DNA from: Zhengitettix transpicula
Lineage: Eukaryota; Arthropoda; Insecta; Orthoptera; Tetrigidae
Length of the DNA stretch: 64,000 nucleotides
Assembly: GCA_037074705.1 (NCBI GenBank)
Contig: CM073591.1
Span: 73,576,532 to 73,640,531 of the forward strand
Direction of reading: 5' to 3'
Below, piece after piece: positions 1 to 11,739 of this stretch (the first letter of the stretch is position 1; each line of letters starts with the position of its first letter). Below the pieces are notes generated by a model. It was not told the origin of the DNA, searched no databases, and saw only the letters and a program-made list of their open reading frames with translations. A program made the position numbers and the translations under genes.

Positions 1-1570
1 GAAGATGCCCAAAAGTTGTGGACCAAACTTCTTATGAATTGATTTTTTTGTTTAAATAATTAATAAATATTTATGACTCACTGAGTTAATTGTCTATTTA
101 TTTATCAAATGATATTTGTCATACATTAAATATAACTTTATTTAATGCTTAATAGATTCGTTAATTGATAAACAAACAAGTATGACCAAGCTGTTAACGC
201 GACCATTATAAACCCTTAATTAAAAAAAAGTATACTCATAGCAGAATGTAGTAGCGTTGTTTGTCATACAAACAACTCGTCAAAAAAATAATCAATGTAT
301 TCAGTGCATATTTGAAAACCAAATCCATATCTGCATAGCAATACGAAAGTGATTAGTTTTACTTACTGCACGCAATAAAAACACCGGAACTTATTGTTTA
401 CAAACGAAATCATTTTGAGGAGAAACTTCAGCGAGCCTATAATTAATATTCCAGAAACAAATGGAGACACCGTATCTAATCTAAAACAAGGAGTAATATA
501 CGATGTAATGATGGAACATATTTAATTTGACACATGTCTATTAGTAACCACACCGAACAGTTTTATTTGTTATCTGTTTTATTTCTACTTGAAAAAAATC
601 TCTTAAACAGCTTCATATTAAATGTTTTTTTGATACTTCCATTTTTCAACTGTCTCTTTGCTCTCTGTATAATAGCAATTGTTCAACTTCGTTATTCAAC
701 ATGGAACGCCTGCATCAATATATTCTTTCCTATCCTGGAATAAATTACAATATTCAGACCTAAACCATGAATGATAAATCATATCAAAATGATTTTATAC
801 GTTTATCTTAAGACGAATTACATAATTATGACTGGTAATGGATATTAAATCGCTTACTATTTTCACAAAAAATAATACCAATGTTTCAGAAATTTAGCAT
901 ATCACTAAAATCTTAAAAATAGTCAGTTTAACTATTACCAAGTAATTATTAATTTACTAATACAAAATTAAATTGCCTTAGTTTTAAAGGAATAACAAAA
1001 TTAAAAGATGAAATTCATATCATGAGTATTAAAAAATATAAAATATTACTTGCATGAACTGTAATGAAAATTACTGTATATAGGTTTAAAAGTAAATAAG
1101 GTAAATTCTATAATCATAAATTAAGTTTGAAACCATAAATTAAATGTAAACAACACTCTATATGAATATTGAAAACATGGTTTTAACAAAATCTCTATTT
1201 TACACGAGGAAATCAATAAATTCAAGTTAAAAATAATTGAGACCTAGTGCACAAACATCTTCAGGAATAAAATTACTAACAACAAATTAGAAGAATATTG
1301 GTATTTTTGAACAATTTAAAAATAAATAGGTTTTATAAATAAATTTAATTTAAAATTATGAAACGATTATATAAATTCCCAATAAAATCATTATTAATTA
1401 CATACTTATATACACACCTTGAAGAAATATTTTTGCAATCTTTGAAACCAATGTTATTGTTTGCTCATATTTTTCTATAGTTCTGAGTAAAACGTAGTAA
1501 TAATATAAAATTAAAAATATTGTGACTATTTCTCAAAGTAACGTAGTGCTGCTTTTTATATATAAATAAG
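1..1570. other. AT-rich non-coding stretch
   Basis: No supportable gene. The sequence is very AT-rich with short A/T runs; the only open frame, at 534-743 (+, 69 codons), has a hydrophobic low-complexity translation with no recognisable domain and is probably chance. Confidence 0.6.
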
Positions 1571-1679
1571 TCTCCAAGTTTTTAATTTTATTAAATAATC
1601 GGTTTCACCTATTCTGTCATAATCATCCTTCCTGGCACAGTAACTTTAAAAATATTAGTACATATAGGTGCTTAGTCAC
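1571..1679 (+). repeat. half copy of a foldback (MITE-like) element
   Basis: This stretch matches one arm plus loop of the hairpin element at 33871-34167. Shared blocks are TCTCCAAGTTTTTAATT at the outer end, TAATCATCCTTCCTG in the middle and a loop containing ATATTAGTAC and TAGTCAC. About 30 bases of the arm are missing. The second arm is absent, so this is a broken copy. The element has no coding capacity. Confidence 0.7.
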
Positions 1680-3652
1680 GAATATAAAACTATGTTGTTT
1701 ATGCAACAAAGTCTGTTCTTCAACTTAGGATTACGTTGCTGCCTCAGTCGAAACTCTGTTTGAACCGGTTTTGGAGTGGCCCCACCGATCAGGTGGTCTG
1801 ATCTGATGCTTGGTTTTTCTCTCCAACTACGGAGCCACTTTCAGTATTCAGTCTTGCTACAACCATCTTCGAGTAAGGGAGGCTCCTGTGTACTTTATAC
1901 TCTAATTATTTTTATACTAAACTTTGTCTTTAACTTCATAGCGCTTTCTGTTTCTTTTTCATGTCCCTGGAAGGTACATAGATACCAAGAACCTCACGTT
2001 ATCGATTTTCCTATTTTCCTTTCCTGAAGTCTACCTTTCGACACTGTAAAATATATGGCGCTGGATTTTCCTCCGACCTGATATTCCTCAGCCAGTTCAT
2101 TTCCGCGGTTTTTCTAGGACTTAAATTCCGTTCCATCCTTCTTATTTTGATGTCTGAGTTTTAGCAGGTACGCAATATTACATTTGCATTTGGATCCTAA
2201 CAAGTACCGGTTAGAAATTGCATGGAATGTTTTCCATGCTGTGTCTAATTAAATTTGCATGGGTTAATATAATCATTAAATGATTGCATTATTGTCTATA
2301 TTAACCCTTTATAAAATATTTATTTAAATATTACGTTTTCTTATTACAGATGTGGAACATTTACTTTTAGATTATGTTCTTCTGAGACCAAAAACTAGTG
2401 TTAACTTAAATTATATTACTTCGTAGGGATATTAGGTTTTAATATTCCGTAATGCGTTGTAATAGGGGGAATCAAGTGAGCGTTGTTGAATACCTAGAAA
2501 ATTCGATACAAGTATATTAATTAGCTTGTCACTCGTAGAGATTTGCAAATGTATTGCTTATGTTGTGCAAGAGTAACTCTGATATTTCTGGACACTACTC
2601 GACGACATCTAAAGTACAATGAAATAGCTGCTAAGAGACTTTGTGGACGATAAAGAGACATCTTGAGTGCAAACGGCGCGTTCCCTCGGCCATATTTGCC
2701 ACTGGCACAAGAACTGTCAGTCACTCTGCGTCGAGCAAACAAGCTGGCTCTGTGTGTGTGCCTTAACAGTTTAAACGCTTCACAAGAAGTCGTAAAGAAT
2801 GCCTACGCCATGTGCAAACAGCTGCAGGCCAGCTTCCACGAAGATCGCTGGATACCTACCTACTTCCCAGAAGGTCCCTTATCCGGAACTCTGCCCCTGC
2901 AATGCAAAAGGAACTACCAGGAGGAGATTGTTTGCCTACCAGAGGCATTCGTACACACGTAACGCACTGACAACCAGCGAGTGTAGCTGTCTGATGTTTG
3001 TTGGTAAACACTCCATATTAAACTACTCTCTGGTTAACAGTCAAGATTATCAATTGACAATCACGTTATACCATATTCAAATATATTTCACCACACAAAT
3101 TTACAGACACACAAGCATTGTTATCGAGAATTTCTTGACTCTTAACAAAAGCCAAGAAAAATGTTTAAATACTTGAATTGAATAATGCGATGAATGCTGC
3201 CATAGCAAACAGTTCATGCAGAACATCAGTTCCTTGACGCTTGGCAAAAGCCCAGAATAATATGTAAACAATTGATAATTAATATTTTATTTCACGTCGG
3301 TTTTTATTAAAATGATACATTACACGACCATTATAACAGACATCTGAAAAATATCTTATTTAACGACGTTTCTGTATATTTTTGTATTTTTATCACTTTT
3401 TTACTGGTATGTTTCTACAGTAACACAATATTACCAATTTGTTCTACATGAAACTCATTGACACAAGTTCTGTATCGAACTATTATCAAGCTAAATAACC
3501 TTGTTATGAGTAGTTCTGTTACTTATTATGCTTAAGATAATTAATCGTGTTATATATTTTGAATAATTAAGTTCCAATTATTGTCTAATATTATGTATAT
3601 ATTATATATTTCTTTTACAACCAGCATGCACGCAAGAGTATCATGCTGTTGT
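1680..3652. other. unrecognised stretch with two less AT-rich blocks
   Basis: Two blocks (about 1740-2160 and 2640-3000) are richer in G+C than their surroundings, which usually marks old inserted elements or exons. The longer open frame at 2663-2962 (+, 99 codons) overlaps others on both strands; its translation has some ordinary protein composition but no motif I can name. I assign no function. No splice-bounded exon could be argued for. Confidence 0.3.
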
Positions 3653-4335
3653 AATTAAACTCAGCGACATACATAACTGCTGATTCGATCCAAACTTGAT
3701 TGTTTTCGTGTCATTTTTGTGTAACGCAGCTCCCCCCACCCCTAAGGTTGAAGCCATTCAATTCAAAAAGGGATAGAAATTATACACAAAAAACATTATG
3801 AGAAATACTATCAATTTACGACACCCCGAAAAATATTTATTCGACGCAAATATCGGCCGTATAACATGTCTGAAAATTTCCATCTCCACCCGTGGGGGAT
3901 AAACGGAATATTTTTGTCCTTACATATAACGTACCGACTTTGCAAGGATTATATTATATATAGTTACATATGTTACATTTCGTTCTTATTTTGTTAGACT
4001 TTTCCCTTATAGGATTTTAGTTTGGCGCTCCAGCCTGTAGGATAAAAATTCATTTCGGCTGCTGGTTACCACTGGGAGATAATAGCGATAACTCTATAAA
4101 CGGAAAGTTGAAAACCACAATTAAACGCAGTGACTTCCATAACTCCTATCTCGGTTGTTTTCGCGTTATTTTTTGTAACGCCCCTTCACCCCCACCTCTA
4201 AGAGAGCTCCCATGCTAAAAAGCGGTGAAATTATACACAAACAATATCGGGACAAATACTATCAATCTCTTTGACCCCAAAAGTATTTATCCGGCCTTTT
4301 GTGCAGTTTTGCACTGTCCATCCCCACTGAAGTGG
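3653..4335. repeat. long-period direct repeat, two diverged copies
   Basis: Two copies, 3653-3900 and 4119-4335, are offset by about 466 bases in the same orientation. Shared landmarks in order: AATTAAAC..CAG.GAC, CATAACT, TTGTTTTCG, TTTTTGTAACGC, CCCACC, GAAATTATACACAAA, AATACTATCAAT and a CCCC..AA.TATTTAT block. Similarity is clear but far from identical. The intervening bases are not obviously repeated. It could be two monomers of an old satellite or a duplicated element end. Confidence 0.65.
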
Positions 4336-6023
4336 TAGAGGTGTCTTACGGTATAATGAGTGAAATGGACATGTGTAGAACAATTTTAACTCATAAAAGA
4401 GCGGGAATATGGTGACAGAAGTACATTAAAAATTAGGATGATTAACATTTATCGCATAGATACTATAAAGGGCTAGTTTGTAATTACTTTACCAAATAAC
4501 TTTTCTTCGGTTTTCGCGATAATTACAGGGCAAAGGTAACGTTCCTTTCCAAAAAACTGTGGATATCGTGTTAAGATGTGTTAATGGACATTTAATTAAC
4601 AAGCAAATAAGAGAGGGGAAGAATTTCACAACTGTCCCAGGTAGTAATTCTGAGGAACCCAGATGTTTTGATAGGTTAAAAGCCTGTGGAGCGCAAAAAA
4701 AGAAACATATGCAACCTTCCTTAAAATCTCAACCTTTAAACACAGAAATTGAAAAATTTGACATGTCGACGAATTAAAATTACACGTTATTTGTATTTAT
4801 AGTTTGCATGTATAATTAGAAATATGAGAGAAGTATACGTAATTACTAGCACTAGTAGCGACATGCAAGAAATTAAATTAGGACATAGTGGATAAAAATT
4901 AAATCAGGATTAATTTATATATTCAGAAACGTATAGTGGAATAGATTAACATTTTTTTGATTTTTTCTTATTAGTACTCATTTCCACGTTTAGTTTATTT
5001 TAATAGACATTAATAGATTTTAATAGACGAGACTCTTAAGTCTTACGTGATGCTAAATTCTTTTATGAGTAAGAGAAGAAATTTTTTTAAGCTTACCTTT
5101 AAACTGCAGTGTTTCGTAATTAACGAGGATGTTGATATTCGTAAATACTCTACTCCTCTTTGTGCAACTGATACAGACTTAAGGTTCTTATGTAAATTTA
5201 TTTTATTTTGTGTGTCGAACGAATGTATTTCCCGACTCATAATTTGTCCTATCTGTTAGTTACAAATAAGATAAATTCCTTATATATTATCCTTATTAAA
5301 CAGTATAATAAATACTTTTGGGTAAGAAAATCTCATTAACTGTGTAATTGCCCCAAAACACAACCCTATAAATACTTTCAGGTCGGGTAAGTATATACAC
5401 TATTTTTTTTAGATCTTGTATCACTGTACTCTGACACAATTCACTATAAAAGTTGCCGAGCTGAGTTTAGTTATTAAAATATTGCCATGCTTTTTTCCAA
5501 TTTAGTTTAATAACTAACGAGCAAATTTGTGCTTTCAACCTCATCAATCATCTATATCAGGAACTGTGTTTACTGTAATGTTTTTTGGTATGAAATTACA
5601 CCATTTGCAGAAAACAAATGTATAATAGAAGTAAATGTATTGTGTTTAGTCTTTTCCAAAGTAATTCTATTTTTATTAGTATACTTGTATCATCTGAAAA
5701 ATAAAAGTTTCATAGTTTGTATTAATTAATTTTGGAAAGTTTTTTTATATAGATTAAGAAAATAATTGACCTTAAATAGAACCCTGTGGAATTCCAATCT
5801 TCATATCTCAAAAGAGGAGTACTAAAGATATTAAGAAAGACGTCACAATCATATTTTCAATATGTTCGTTTCATAAGTTTCTAAAATCACAGTTAATAAC
5901 AAGCAGAATGGAAGAAATTTTCATTGGAGGACTATTTTAAAATTAATTGTCTTTTATTTTCCCCCGATGTACGATACGAGCAAATTTGTTTAATATTATT
6001 CATTTCTAATCATTAGATTTACG
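4336..6023. other. AT-rich non-coding stretch
   Basis: Short frames at 4559-4777, 5043-5259 and 5529-5729 overlap each other on opposite strands and translate to lysine, asparagine and phenylalanine-rich peptides without domains. Nothing here is supported as a gene. Confidence 0.55.
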
Positions 6024-6226
6024 TTTTTTTTTAGAAACAAGCTATATGAGGCCAACTCCCCTTTAATAGAATAGGAATGGAATTGAAAGGGAGGGTGGAG
6101 GAAGGCTCCCAAGGGCTAACTAGAGCTCCCGGGTTATGGTTTAATGATCCTACCCTGCATTCGCCTATTAGTGACGTAGGGAAAACACTAGAAAACCTAC
6201 ATCAGGTAGGTCGGGTTCCTGCTACG
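6024..6226 (-). mobile_element. retroposon family A, 5'-truncated copy
   Basis: Reading on the minus strand, the element ends in a poly(A) tract (T-run at 6024-6032 on +). Landmarks shared with the copies at 28208, 34282 and 41909 include CTACCTGATG, GGCGAATG, GGTAGGATC, CCCGGG and CAACTCC. Only the tail-proximal half is present, as expected of incomplete target-primed reverse transcription. No tRNA-like A and B boxes are evident, so the RNA that founded it is unknown. Confidence 0.75.
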
Positions 6227-8708
6227 ATAATAAGCTTAATTCATTTTCGGCATAACTGTTCATTTCAAACTTTATATTTCCAATTATTCACATATTTGTC
6301 CGTTACACATACAATTTATGTCCTTTAGATACACAATTTATAACAACTTATTGTCGTAATATATTATTTAAATATTTTAAATCATGGTGGGCATATACCG
6401 GCCACTAAATTCTTCATTTCCTCTTACACGTATTCTACTAATACTACTAAGAATATTTGATTTTTACTGGAACGGTCATTTTCAATGGCGCGCACAAGCT
6501 AAATACAGTACTGTTGGTAATATAAAATAGACTTATAAATATTTATGTTTCTTCGTAACAATTTTGACTCAAAGAGGCTCTTGAAAGAAATTGAGGGCGC
6601 TAAAAGCTAGTGTCAAGATGCAGGGAAACCTCAAATTAGCGACTTTGGAAACATAATCTATAAACAGAGCTTGGAGCCAGCAGAGTTCCTAATGGTGAGA
6701 AAAAGTATTTGTTGACTGTTCAAGATTTAACTCGTAGCACTAAAATATAAATGATGTAACTCATATACCTGAATGAAATGTGATATACTAATTTTTCATT
6801 ATAAACAAAATAAAATTTTATAATTTAATTACTGAATTAATTTATTACGAAATCAAAAATTATTAACACAATTTATTTTTAGGGTTAAATGATAGGAAAT
6901 CGTGTAAAAATATTTAAATTAATTTATTAATTACTGACAGCTTAGTTGCACAATCTACAATTATGGTGTGAAAATCGGGGTTATCTTTATTTAATTTGAA
7001 AGCGATTTTGATTATAATATTCATATTCACATAATGAAATTTTAATAAATTAAAAATGTTAAACACTTTATAATTAAAATATAATAGAATAATTGCTTAA
7101 TTAATAAAATTATAACCCTGCGTGATTTAGATTAATGCACTAATTAAGTTTCTGTGGGTGTTCGTGGGTGAATATTTAGAAAATGTTAATACCACGTAAA
7201 TTATCCCATGCATAATTTTGTTGAGGCTATATTTAACCAATTGTGGAAATACTCTGTAATGTTAGCTCTTGTAGCGCTAATCTTTCGTGTGTGGGGGCCC
7301 AGATGTCGTGGGTTTCTGACATCCGCGGCTGGAAACAGGTATGGGGCAGGTTTACAGTTCTGTTGAGCGGTAGATCCTTCGGAGAGCGAAATTGAAAGTT
7401 TTGCACTGAGACGTTTTGAATACATTACTCCAAGATTCTTCCCTTAAGACTCTGGTGTGTTCACATATAAAATTTCTGTTATTCCTTAACGTTTTTCAAA
7501 TAGATCCAATCAGCTAATGTTCTTGGATCTTTCACACTACACGACATCTGCACAATTCAGCAAACTCAGAACGAAGTAAACAACCCTGAAAATATGACTG
7601 TATGGTGTCATTACTAGAAGATAAAAACCAAAACTATGTTCCATAGCGACTAATTATTTGTCAGCTCCTAAAAAGTTGCTTTCTCCACGCCGACTTCCAA
7701 ACATTCGCAAACAACCTTAAGATATGCATTTTAAAATAATTTTCCCATGAAGTGCGATACTCTTGCTTCTAACAACATCTTTATCAATTAACTATTATTA
7801 AGTAACCATAATAAAAGTTGTAAACTCATTAAAATAACAAAGAAATGCGTTCTTAAGGCTCGTTATATGGAATTGTAGGTCATTAAATGAAACATAATTT
7901 TCTGCTCTGACGAGTACATTGATGGTTATAAGTTGCTGAGTTTTCGTACGTTTTGTGATGCTTACTATCAGTAAATATACAGTATTTGACTTAAAAATGG
8001 TTTATAAATAGGTTCTAAAATAAATTTTATTAAATTTCACTGAAATGAAATAAGATTTGAATTAAAAAAATGCGTTCACTGAGGGATAACTTTTACTGCA
8101 AATATCTTATTTTGCCTTTTCCATGTCCGTAGTCCATTAATACACGAAATAAAAATTGTAAATAGTTCACTTTTTTTATCGGAATAAGTTTAGATTATTA
8201 GTAGCCATTGTTAAAATTGTTTCTCCTGAATTGCCGTAATTGTATTTACAATTGCTCGGATGAGATTGTTTAAATTTGTAAATTACTTTAGTAATTAAAT
8301 AAATAATGAGAAATGTTTATTGTAAAATAGTTTTAATCAGACCCTGTCGAAATACTTTGGTTATTATAGTACTAATTGAAAAGTTTGTACATCAATTACC
8401 TCGTTGTTTTCTTAAATATATTTTTTATAACATATAGTTTTATAATTTAAAATCATTATAAAACCTGCTAAAGAGCCTGCCACTTAATTTCTGATTTTGT
8501 TGACTACTGGTTATCCTATATTATGAGCGTTGTTGTAATACCTTTCAAAGTACATATTTGTTATCAATTATCTACTAAACTATAATTATATTAAGACGTA
8601 TGAAGTCTCCTTGAAAACTATTATTAAGTGTAAAAATATGTGACAACAATATCCTTCCTTCGAAAAATACTCTGACTTTACTTTTTATTCTTCTCTTCAT
8701 TCTTCTAG
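6227..8708. other. non-coding stretch upstream of the homeobox exon
   Basis: No exon that could precede the homeobox exon at 8709 is recognisable; that exon starts in codon phase 1, so a partner must end after the first base of a codon. A G+C-richer patch lies at about 7270-7420 inside a minus-strand open frame (7201-7425, 74 codons) of unknown nature. The rest is AT-rich. It is probably intron or 5' flank of the homeobox gene. Confidence 0.45.
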
Positions 8709-8812
8709 CTCCAAAACCTGCAGGTCGCAGATCAAGGAAACCAGGCTTAGACCGCAAACCAAGGCAAGCGTACAGCGCAAAACAATTGGAAAGGCTAGAA
8801 GCTGAATTCAAA
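8709..8812 (+). CDS. homeobox gene, exon with N-terminal part of homeodomain
   Basis: A polypyrimidine tract and TTCTTCTAG acceptor end at 8708; the exon closes with a textbook GTAAGT donor at 8813. After two bases that finish a split codon it encodes 34 residues beginning PKPAGRRSRKPG and ending LEAEFK. Residues DRKPRQAYSAKQLERLEAEFK are homeodomain positions 1-21, with the conserved L16 and F20 and the basic N-terminal arm that sits in the DNA minor groove. It joins in frame to the exon at 11254. Upstream exons with the start codon are not seen. The homeodomain resembles the insect lms/BarH/NK-like part of the ANTP class; lms is my best guess, not certain enough for a symbol. Confidence 0.9.
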
Positions 8813-9581
8813 GTAAGTTTGGGTTGTCATTTATCGTATCCATTATATCTGGAGCGGAAAAAGTACCCGAACGGTCAAATATGTTGAGAAATACAGATAA
8901 CCAAATTGGTATTTAAATTTAAAAAATCTTGATCCACGTGACCATTCAGATTCTGCATTAAAAATAAATTAGTTATATATTTAAAAAAAATGTCAATTCG
9001 TGATATATGTAAGCTACAAAAGATATGAGAAAAAACGCTGAAAAATGTATTATCTCCTGAATTACACAACAGGTCACAAAAGTAAAATCAGACGTGTTCG
9101 ATATTTTTAAAAACGCTATCTAATGTTATCAGAATTAACCGCCGCTGCTTGGGTGTTGGGCAGGGGTAAACTTTTAAATCTTGAAAAGAAACTTTCAATA
9201 TGAGTGCAAGCGAAAAAGGATTAGAATGAAATACTCCAATAAAATTAAGTTAATATTAAAAAATCAATGAACAGGAGCTGGTTTTTATCGAAGAAAGCCT
9301 GATTATGAGAAATATCACCTTTCAATACCACTCAGTGGTAGCAATTTTGCATGCAAAATGCTGATTCTACAAATCCAATGTCAAGATTAGAGAGAAAGGC
9401 CATGAAATTGTTCGAATTAAAGACTTTTCTATTCTGATCATTTAATTCAATTAGTTTTATTGATTAAACTTGTGAAAGGTAATTGAAAATTCTAAAACCC
9501 TTGATCAACTTACATATAACAAAACCGTTCGTAAAATTTAGGCCATGAAAGAACTGCGATTTAGTAAATTATACGTGAGTC

Positions 9582-9926
9582 TGCATCAGGTGTAATGGAT
9601 GCAGGATTTTCGTACCAGATCTGGAGTCGACACGGTTAGGTCAGTTAGTATACCTACCGCCTGATAAACGGAGGTCCCGAGTTTGACTCCTGGTCCGGTC
9701 GAGAGCTTTACAGCCTTATAACTTAATGTGAACAAGATTGGTGCCGCGTTTGCTCTCCTATTAGACAAACGCGGCACCCATCTTATATACAATAAATTAT
9801 CAGACTAGAAAAATCTCATCCGGACCAGGAGTCGAACAATGGGACCACCACTTATCGGGCGTTAGCACTACCAACTGTCGATTCTAGATCCGGTACGAAA
9901 TTCCTACATCCATTAGAGCTGATGCA
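9582..9926. repeat. palindromic pair of tRNA-derived SINEs, head-out
   Basis: The outer ends TGCATCAG and CTGATGCA are inverted. Each half holds a tRNA-like region: on + an A-box-like TTAGGTCAGTTAGTATACC and a B-box-like GAGTTTGACTCC; on - TTGGTAGTGCTAACG and a perfect GTTCGACTCC. The + half has an anticodon-arm-like segment suggestive of an isoleucine GAT tRNA, which is inference. The halves meet at a strong hairpin, GGTGCCGCGTTTG (9740-9752) against CAAACGCGGCACC (9766-9778). The halves have diverged, so this is two related SINEs tail to tail rather than a fresh duplication. A transcript could fold into a long hairpin. Confidence 0.75.
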
Positions 9927-9931
9927 TTTGT

Positions 9932-10500
9932 CCATGTGGAGAACAAACGCGATCGTGAGTTGGATTCAGTGGATGGTTTGGACCTTTTTCGTCTCAATCC
10001 GAACGAGTTTCTGAGTTCAACAATGACTGTTGATGACACATGGATCCACTACAAAAATTCAGAGAACAAACAACAATTTCTTCAGACTATTCGGAAGGTA
10101 ACGAAGGCTATGAAATCAATCAAGAGGATTCTGGCCAGGGTTTTTTTTCGGACACAAGGAAAATTATCATCACCTATTATTTAGAAAAAGATCCGAACGA
10201 TAAATGGAAACATGCGCAGTTATTTGACTGCTGATCCAAGAAAAGGAACCGTCCACATTTGTCCAACATGCAATGGGCATGCATATTGTGCCGTTTCGTT
10301 GCATACGTTGGATTCGCCATATTTGCTGACCAGTAATTATTTTATATTATCTGAAAAAAAAAGTGTCTCTCAGAAAAAAAAATCGTGCCGATCAAGAAGT
10401 TTATTGCGGAAAAACGCACTTATTTTTTTATAGGGTATATGTTGAGAAGGAACATGGATGGACCCACCATAATGTGTTTTTCTATTTTTTTAAAAATTGC
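9932..10500 (+). mobile_element. decayed mariner transposase fragment
   Basis: Translation of 9936-10230 across two frames gives LFRLNPNEFL, TVDDTWIHY and YLEKDPN, the order found around the first catalytic aspartate of mariner DD34D transposases (VDETWIH). Further on, weak resemblance continues (KEHGWTHHN near the family's C-terminal LEHRW). Frames are broken repeatedly and no start, N-terminal helix-turn-helix region or terminal repeats are seen. It directly abuts the palindromic SINE pair and lies in the homeobox intron. It cannot encode an active enzyme. Confidence 0.8.
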
Positions 10501-11253
10501 TTATTGACCGTCACTTGCTCAGATTTCTTTCGTATATTTATTAATATTACTGGTATTAACGCTTCTGTTATACAATAGGCAAAACAAGAACAAAATCGTC
10601 CGTTTAGGGTCAAATAACACAGCAAGCTGATTTATTGAGTCAATAAATAAAGGAAAGAACAACGTTTTGCGGAAAAATGCAGGAAGCGTATTGAACATCT
10701 TGACAATCGTAGAAAATAATTTTTTTTATGAATACTGTTCAAGCTTTCTGCATTGACAGAAAACATGTGAAGGTAGTCCAGATATACAGAAAATAGTCAA
10801 GACACCAGTAACAAAGTATCTAGGCCAGTTGAATGACAGCAATTTTGTAAATTTCTCCAACATAAATGGGGATGGGTGTTGAAAAGATGGCTGTAATAAT
10901 TCATGTAATTCAAGTTATTCCAGAACGTCCTTAAATCTCTTTCCAAAACTCGAAAACTGAGCTTTGAATTTCATCGAATGGAAAAATGAAATGTGCTGAA
11001 ACGTTGCTGAAGGTCATTGATGTTACGATACAGGTAAAAATTAATTTGAAAATATTGGCTTATAGTTTCATGACCAGGGGTAATAATTTTCATAACTACC
11101 TCGTACGTTTTTAACTTCTCGGAATGTCGGCTACTTATTTCCTCTGTCATTTCGAATCCTAGGTATTTATTATCATTTAGTTTCCATTCATTTTGTTTTG
11201 ATCCAAGTGTGAATATTATCTGTCTGTACGTACAGGAAGTGTCTCGTTTACAG

Positions 11254-11586
11254 GTTGACAAATACCTGAGCGTCTCGAAACGCATGGAGCTGAGCAAGGC
11301 CCTGTCGCTGACGGAGGTCCAGATCAAGACCTGGTTCCAGAACAGACGGACAAAATGGAAGAAACAGCTCACGTCTCGCCTGAAGATGGCCCACCGCCAG
11401 GGCCTGTTCCCGCCGCCCCCGCCACCGCCTCCGCCGCCCCTGCACTTCTTCCATTCCCACCAGATGTCTCCAGGTTCCACGCAGCAGCAGCAGCATTACG
11501 GCCACCTGGTAGCGGCGGTGCCGTACTACGGGGCTCTGTACCCGGCGCCCCCGGCCACTGACGACAACAGCAGCAACAGCAACTAA
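11254..11586 (+). CDS. homeobox gene, terminal exon (homeodomain C-terminal part and tail)
   Basis: After the TTTACAG acceptor the exon encodes 110 residues to a TAA at 11584. The first 39 complete the homeodomain (positions 22-60): [15 protein letters not shown], then helix 3 [15 protein letters not shown] with the invariant W48, F49, N51 and R53 and Q50, giving a TAAT-binding helix typical of the ANTP class. Next comes a conserved-looking basic segment [14 protein letters not shown], a run of ten or eleven prolines, a His-Phe patch, a Q4 tract, a [10 protein letters not shown] segment and a Ser-Asn tail. G+C content and codon use rise sharply against the AT-rich surroundings. Methionine 11209 is intronic and not a start. 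The product is a nuclear DNA-binding transcription factor, probably lms-like; in Drosophila lms acts in muscle. That role here is inference. Confidence 0.93.
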   Translation, partial: VDKYLSVSKRMELSKALSLTEVQIKTWFQNRRTKWKKQLTSRLKMAHRQGLFPPPPPPPPPPLHFFHSHQMSPGSTQQQQHYGHLVAAVPYYGALYPAPPATDDNSSNSN

Positions 11587-11696
11587 GTGCGACAATCGAC
11601 TCATCGATGACTTCGACATGAGTTTATCATATAATAATGCAGTGCGCGAGGGGAACTAACGTAATGTGTGGAGAAGTGTGAGACAATTCACCTGCA

Positions 11697-11706
11697 ATAA
11701 ATAAAC
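11697..11706 (+). terminator. poly(A) signal of the homeobox gene
   Basis: AATAAATAAA lies 111 bases after the stop codon, with another AATAAA near 11730. This would give a very short 3' UTR; weaker downstream sites cannot be excluded. Confidence 0.6.
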
Positions 11707-11739
11707 ATTTAATCAGCTTGAACAGTAAATAAAAGCTTA

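Larger units (their letters stand above)
8813..11253 (+). other. intron splitting the homeodomain
   Basis: This 2441-base intron runs from GTAAGT to TTTACAG and separates homeodomain residues 21 and 22. It carries a palindromic SINE pair (9582-9926) and a mariner relic (9932-10500), so transposons have enlarged it. A second AG (TACAG at 11231-11235) lies 18 bases before the chosen acceptor. Using the later one gives an ungapped 60-residue homeodomain; the earlier one would insert six residues and break it. Confidence 0.85.

Noticed and set aside
9626..9715. Functional tRNA gene
   Set aside because: A- and B-box matches exist but acceptor and other stems do not close, and the unit is half of a palindromic SINE pair.
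11209..11253. ATG at 11209 as start of the homeobox protein
   Set aside because: It would replace homeodomain residues 1-21 with intronic text; the spliced exon at 8709 supplies them exactly.
10971..11619. Minus-strand frames of 169 and 123 codons across the homeobox exon
   Set aside because: Antisense shadows of a G+C-rich exon, with poly-glycine from the proline codons.
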